Assembly (NCBI RefSeq): GCF_014647855.1
Contig: NZ_BMPZ01000001.1
Location: 248,001-312,000, forward strand
Origin: Shewanella gelidii
GTDB taxonomy: Bacteria; Pseudomonadota; Gammaproteobacteria; Enterobacterales; Shewanellaceae
Length of the DNA: 64,000 nt
Reading direction: 5' to 3'
Under the pieces are notes generated by a model. It was not told the origin of the DNA. It did no database searches and saw nothing but the letters and a program-made list of their open reading frames with translations. Of the stretch, positions 60,348 to 64,000 are shown piece after piece (within the stretch, counting starts at the first letter, position 1; every line of letters begins with the position of its first letter). The position numbers and the translations under genes were made by a program.

Positions 60348-61283
60348 TTAGCTTGCATCATCACCAAATAAAGCTCTCGCTCTATCGGCATCATTTTTAA
60401 TCTGTTTTTTCAAAGCATCCAAAGATTCAAACGGTTGCTCATCTCGTATTTTTGCTACCAACTCGACTTCGACTTGTCGTCCATAAATATCATCGTTAAA
60501 GTCAAACAAATGAACTTCCAGTTGGCATATTTGACCATTAACTGTTGGCCGAAAACCTATATTAGCGACACCTTCATAGATATCACTATCTTGCCAAAAA
60601 ACTCTTACGGCAAAGACTCCTCGTACGGGTACGACTTTGCGTTTTAAAGCGACATTTGCTGTCGGGAAGCCAATTGTTCGGCCTAGTTTCTGCCCATGGG
60701 CGACTCGTCCACTTAAAGTATAAGGGTGACCAAGCAAACGTCTTGCTTGCTCTAATTGCCCTTTACCTAATGCTTCACGGATCATCGTAGAACTCACTCG
60801 CTTATCACCCAAAACAAAACTCTGAGTGCTGACCACGGTAAACCCATGTTTCAACCCTGCCTCACAAAGCAGCTCAAATGTCCCTTCTCGATTGTTACCA
60901 AAACAAAAATCATCACCAACAACCAAGTACTTCACCCCGAGCTTTTTAACAAGGAGCTGCTCGATAAAATCTTGCGCGGGCTGACTGGCGAATTCGCGGT
61001 TGAAGTTAACGCACAATAGACGCTCGATACCCAGCTCATCCAATAAAAGGAATTTATCTCTTAGCTTACTTAAGCGTGCAGGGGCTCGTTCTCCACGAAA
61101 AAGCTCTTGGGGCTGCGGTTCAAAAGTCATCACCGTTGCAGGCAAATTATACTGCTGCGATTTGCGAAGCAGTTTTGAAATAACCTCAGCGTGCCCGCGA
61201 TGGACACCATCAAAATTACCAATAGTCAGTACGCAACCATGGTGCTTGCTTAGAATATTGTGTATCCCGCGGATTAATTCCAT
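60348..61283 (-). CDS. ribF: bifunctional riboflavin kinase / FAD synthetase
   Basis: A 311-residue enzyme that converts riboflavin to FMN and FAD, completing the pathway whose earlier steps are at 39.7-43.3 kb. The N-terminal FAD synthetase has IGNFDGVHRGH and VGDDFCFG. The C-terminal flavokinase has GRTIGFPTANV. It starts 68 bases after the murJ stop. Confidence 0.96.
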   Translation of the reverse strand: MELIRGIHNILSKHHGCVLTIGNFDGVHRGHAEVISKLLRKSQQYNLPATVMTFEPQPQELFRGERAPARLSKLRDKFLLLDELGIERLLCVNFNREFASQPAQDFIEQLLVKKLGVKYLVVGDDFCFGNNREGTFELLCEAGLKHGFTVVSTQSFVLGDKRVSSTMIREALGKGQLEQARRLLGHPYTLSGRVAHGQKLGRTIGFPTANVALKRKVVPVRGVFAVRVFWQDSDIYEGVANIGFRPTVNGQICQLEVHLFDFNDDIYGRQVEVELVAKIRDEQPFESLDALKKQIKNDADRARALFGDDAS

Positions 61284-61351
61284 TACTCTCTTTGATCGTT
61301 ATATGACGTTAACTGGCGGATTATATAACAGCTACAAATTAGATTCAGCAT

Positions 61352-62911
61352 TCATGCGTTAGGTTTCAACGCCCAAGGACGCACACCAAGCAAAATAAGC
61401 CCCAAAAAGTAACTCACAGCACCTGCCCCGATTAGCCCACCAAGCTTTAACCCACGCTGAATAATATCCCACGATAGCCATTCTTGTTGGCTAGGTAGCA
61501 AAGTGTATAAGACTAACACCATCACAAGGGTGGCAAGCAAGGTTTTTAGGAAAAAGCTGACTGTATTTTTAGAAACGCGATAAACCTTGGCTTTCGCTAG
61601 GCCTCGATACAGTAATGTTGCATTCAAAAGTGCAGATAATGATGTAGCAATTGCCAATCCAACATAGCCAAACGGTATGGCAAATATTAAATTGAAAACC
61701 ATGTTGCTAATCATGGCAATAATTCCAAAGCGCACGGGAGTCTTCGTATCTTGGCGAGAATAATACCCAGGAGCTAACACCTTCACTAACATAAAACTAA
61801 GTAAGCCAGAACCGTATGCCACTAAGCTGTAGGACGCCATCTCCACATGGTGAATAGTAAAAGCGCCGCGCATAAATAGCACCATTAACATAGGTTCGGC
61901 TAAAACAATCAAACCAGCCATCGCAGGCAAACCAAGAAGAAGTATAGCTTTCACCCCCCAGTCCATCGTCGCACTAAAATCTTCTCCTTGCTCATGTGCA
62001 TGCTTTCTTGACAAGGCTGGCAAAATAACTGTTGCTATGGCTATACCAAATAGCCCTAAAGGAAACTCTAACAAACGGTCCGAATAATAGAGCCAGCTAA
62101 TTGAACCTGTCATAAGAAAACTGGCAATGAAGGTATCAAACAGTAAGTTAATTTGAGACACAGAAACCCCAAAAAGTGCGGGGATCATTAAGGTTCTTAT
62201 TTTAACAACGCCCGGGTGGTTCCAGCCCCATGAGGGGCGAACAAGCGCTCTTTCTTTATATAGGAATGGGATCTGAAATAAGAATTGAATCAAGCCACCG
62301 AAAAATACCCCCCAAGCAAGCCCAATCTCAGGGCTTGCCAACTGAGGCGACAGCAATAAAGCGGCACTGATAATCGCGATATTCAGAAACACTGGAGTAA
62401 ATGCGGACACAGCAAATCGACCACGACTATTTAGTATCGACCCCGCAAGTGCTGTAAAGGTAATAAACCACAAATAAGGGAAGGTAATTTTAAGCATAAA
62501 GGCCGCAAGTAAAAACTTCTCGCCATCTGCTTCATCATTTAACCAAGCAGCAAACCAACCGCCACCAAAAAGAGCAGCAAGCACTGGAGAGGCGATAACA
62601 CCAACCAAGGTCACTATCGTAATAATACCACCGAGCGTACCAGCAACCTTTTCCAGAAGCTCCCGAGTATCATTCTCACTATATTTTTCTTGGTATTCAG
62701 TTAAAACTGGAACGAAAGCTTGCGCGAATGCGCCTTCAGCAAACAAGCGTCGTAAAAAATTTGGAATTTTATTGGCAAAGAAAAATACATCGGCACTCGC
62801 GCCAGCCCCCATTAGATTGGCAATAACGATATCACGAACCAAACCTAAAACGCGGGAAATCAATGTCATAGCACTAACAATTGCACCAGAGCGAAGCAGT
62901 TTTTTGCTCAA
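61352..62911 (-). CDS. murJ: lipid II flippase MurJ
   Basis: A 519-residue MOP-superfamily membrane protein with about 14 helices that flips lipid II for peptidoglycan synthesis. Signatures are SRVLGLVRDIVIANLMGAGASADVFFFA, NFLRRLFAEGAFAQAFVPVL and the later GLFGIAIATVILPALS. The start appears to be TTG at 62911 with AGGAG 5 bases upstream. It is divergent from rpsT and heads the murJ-ribF-ileS-lspA-fkpB-ispH run. Confidence 0.95.
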   Translation of the reverse strand: MSKKLLRSGAIVSAMTLISRVLGLVRDIVIANLMGAGASADVFFFANKIPNFLRRLFAEGAFAQAFVPVLTEYQEKYSENDTRELLEKVAGTLGGIITIVTLVGVIASPVLAALFGGGWFAAWLNDEADGEKFLLAAFMLKITFPYLWFITFTALAGSILNSRGRFAVSAFTPVFLNIAIISAALLLSPQLASPEIGLAWGVFFGGLIQFLFQIPFLYKERALVRPSWGWNHPGVVKIRTLMIPALFGVSVSQINLLFDTFIASFLMTGSISWLYYSDRLLEFPLGLFGIAIATVILPALSRKHAHEQGEDFSATMDWGVKAILLLGLPAMAGLIVLAEPMLMVLFMRGAFTIHHVEMASYSLVAYGSGLLSFMLVKVLAPGYYSRQDTKTPVRFGIIAMISNMVFNLIFAIPFGYVGLAIATSLSALLNATLLYRGLAKAKVYRVSKNTVSFFLKTLLATLVMVLVLYTLLPSQQEWLSWDIIQRGLKLGGLIGAGAVSYFLGLILLGVRPWALKPNA

Positions 62912-63089
62912 TTTGTCTCCTAACTGACTTTTATTTAATTGGGTTTTATACCTGAAAAATTCGAAGCAAGCCCTGTCACCCAGCTTGAATTGCTGCTAGA
63001 ATTGCGCCACATCTTACACGAGTTGGGTCGTAGATAGCTAAGTTAGCTTGGTAAATTTCATCTTTACGATGAATATTCCATCATTATCA

Positions 63090-63118
63090 TTGACAAAGTG
63101 ATAATAAACGGGCATATT
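63090..63118 (+). promoter_or_regulatory. candidate rpsT promoter
   Basis: TTGACA (63090-63095), a 17-bp spacer and CATATT (63113-63118), 45 bases before the rpsT start. The -35 element is perfect; the -10 matches at 4 of 6 positions. Confidence 0.6.
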
Positions 63119-63162
63119 CCTCGGCCTTTAAAAGTATCAAATCCAGTTTTAGGAGTTGCACC

Positions 63163-63429
63163 TTGGCTAATAGCAAGTCTGCAAAGAAGCGCGCGCTTCA
63201 ATCTGAGAAACGTCGTCAGCATAACGCTAGCCGTCGTTCTATGTTACGTACATATCTGAAGAAAGTTATCGCTGCAATCAAAAGTGGCGATCACGCTGCT
63301 GCAGTTGAATCTTTCAACGCTGCACAACCAATTGTTGACCGTATGGCGACTAAAGGCCTTATTCACAAGAATAAAGCTGCACGTCATAAGGCTCGCTTAA
63401 ATGCTAAGATCAAAGCACTCGCTGCTTAA
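63163..63429 (+). CDS. rpsT: 30S ribosomal protein S20
   Basis: An 88-residue basic protein that binds 16S rRNA early in 30S assembly. It opens [25 protein letters not shown] and ends [19 protein letters not shown]. The start is TTG at 63163, with AGGAG 7 bases upstream. E. coli rpsT also uses UUG, and that weak start is part of its autogenous control, so the feature seems conserved. Divergent from murJ. Confidence 0.97.
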   Translation: MANSKSAKKRALQSEKRRQHNASRRSMLRTYLKKVIAAIKSGDHAAAVESFNAAQPIVDRMATKGLIHKNKAARHKARLNAKIKALAA

Positions 63430-63450
63430 TTAATATCTTAGATACAAAAA

Positions 63451-63473
63451 AACCGGCAATTGCCGGTTTTTTT
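63451..63473. terminator. bidirectional terminator after rpsT
   Basis: AACCGGC, loop AATT, GCCGGTT with a T-run on one side and an A-run on the other. It separates rpsT from the converging hlyU-like gene. Confidence 0.92.
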
Positions 63474-63487
63474 ATATCTGCAATTTA

Positions 63488-63784
63488 CTAATGGCAGTAC
63501 ATGTTATTAAGTAACTTAATAATTTCGCGCACCTCTTCACTTTTCAGTGAATAAAATACTGTTTGCGCCTCTTTACGAGTCACGACCAACTGATCTTTAC
63601 GCAGCCATGCTAAATGCTGAGATAATGCTGATTGGCTTAGACCGAGCTTTTTGTTCATTTCACCAACGCACATTTCACCTTCGTTGAGTAAATAACATAA
63701 AATAAACAAACGACGTTCATTTGCCAGTGCCTTTAAAAGCACCACAGCATGATCGGCTCGTTCTTGCATCAATTCAATATTCAT
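63488..63784 (-). CDS. ArsR-family regulator, HlyU/BigR-like
   Basis: A 98-residue winged-helix repressor or antirepressor. From VVLLKALANERRLFIL through QSALSQHLAWLRKDQLV to RKEAQTVFYSL it aligns closely with Vibrio HlyU. The two Cys residues of the HlyU/BigR/SqrR persulfide-sensing group are present: C30 (ILCYLL) and C97 (MYCH). A further Cys is at 39. Metal-site residues of classic ArsR sensors are not evident. It probably senses reactive sulfur or oxidants; its target is not visible, since the upstream gene is off the window. Confidence 0.85.
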   Translation of the reverse strand: MNIELMQERADHAVVLLKALANERRLFILCYLLNEGEMCVGEMNKKLGLSQSALSQHLAWLRKDQLVVTRKEAQTVFYSLKSEEVREIIKLLNNMYCH

Positions 63785-64000
63785 TCCGAGCTAAATCTCC
63801 TAATACAAACCCCGCCACTAATATAGCGTTGACTTACACAGATAGTCGGGATGTATTGCACAGTTTTTACTAGATTGTTTTTAAAAATGGGACGTACGTA
63901 ATAAAAATGAAGGAAAGTCTAAAAAAGCAGAAGCGAAGACAGCAGTACTCAGTGACTAAACAGTGCATAAAACTTAAAACCATAAGTACAACTTAAATCT
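63785..64000. other. intergenic DNA at the right edge
   Basis: About 216 bp with no convincing gene. It should carry the promoter of the HlyU-like gene. A 29-codon basic reading frame at 63907-63996 lacks a good ribosome site. Confidence 0.5.

Noticed and set aside
63907..63996. 29-codon basic reading frame at the right edge
   Set aside because: Composition is simple AT-rich coding by chance, with no good ribosome site and no recognised family.

Overview
The window is a 64 kb stretch of ordinary chromosome from a marine-type gammaproteobacterium. By eye its G+C content is in the low-to-mid 40s percent. Proteins such as RpoS, EttA, GlyA, IspH and RibH align closely with Escherichia coli. The whole-gene features that differ from E. 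coli are a Na+-pumping oxaloacetate decarboxylase (oadGAB), an aspartokinase between alaS and csrA, a RibBX-type riboflavin protein, a HlyU-type regulator and a pilVWXY1E cluster. Together these point to the Alteromonadales (Pseudoalteromonas or a near relative). The genus cannot be fixed from the sequence alone.

Layout. 1-7.3 kb: the start of an M16 peptidase lipoprotein, yqaA, a dicarboxylate/amino-acid symporter, a small membrane protein, and oadGAB behind a long AT-rich leader. 7.3-8.1 kb: a seven-gene tRNA operon (five Arg-ACG, two Ser-GCT) with its own promoter and terminator. 8.2-14.2 kb: csrA, lysC, alaS, recX and recA. 14.4-17 kb: mutS. 17-34.6 kb: rpoS, nlpD, pcm, surE, truD, ispF, ispD, ftsB, eno, pyrG, mazG, relA, rlmD, then barA and a yjaG-like gene. 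This gene order is almost the same as in E. coli. 34.7-37.6 kb: a LysR regulator and recN. 37.7-45.2 kb: glyA, nrdR, ribD, ribE, ribBX, ribH, nusB, thiL and pgpA. 45.3-47.4 kb: ettA and glnB. 47.6-55.2 kb: two FimT-like pseudopilins facing a minor-pilin operon (pilV, pilW, pilX, pilY1, pilE and a small TapY2-like gene). 55.5-63.4 kb: murJ, ribF, ileS, lspA, fkpB and ispH, divergent from rpsT. The last gene is a HlyU-like ArsR regulator.

Functional themes. Genome maintenance and SOS (recA, recX, recN, mutS) carry clear LexA operators. Global control is represented by CsrA, BarA, RpoS and RelA; BarA and CsrA belong to one known pathway. Other groups are riboflavin and isoprenoid synthesis, translation, and type IV pilus priming.

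The most striking observation is in recA. The frame is intact and the promoter is a near copy of E. coli's, but the protein lacks exactly 20 residues (E. coli Ser162-Asn181). That segment contains most of DNA-binding loop L1 and the following helix. I found no phage, transposon, CRISPR array, toxin-antitoxin pair or obviously new multigene system. The remaining findings concern regulation, paralogy and local gene arrangement.
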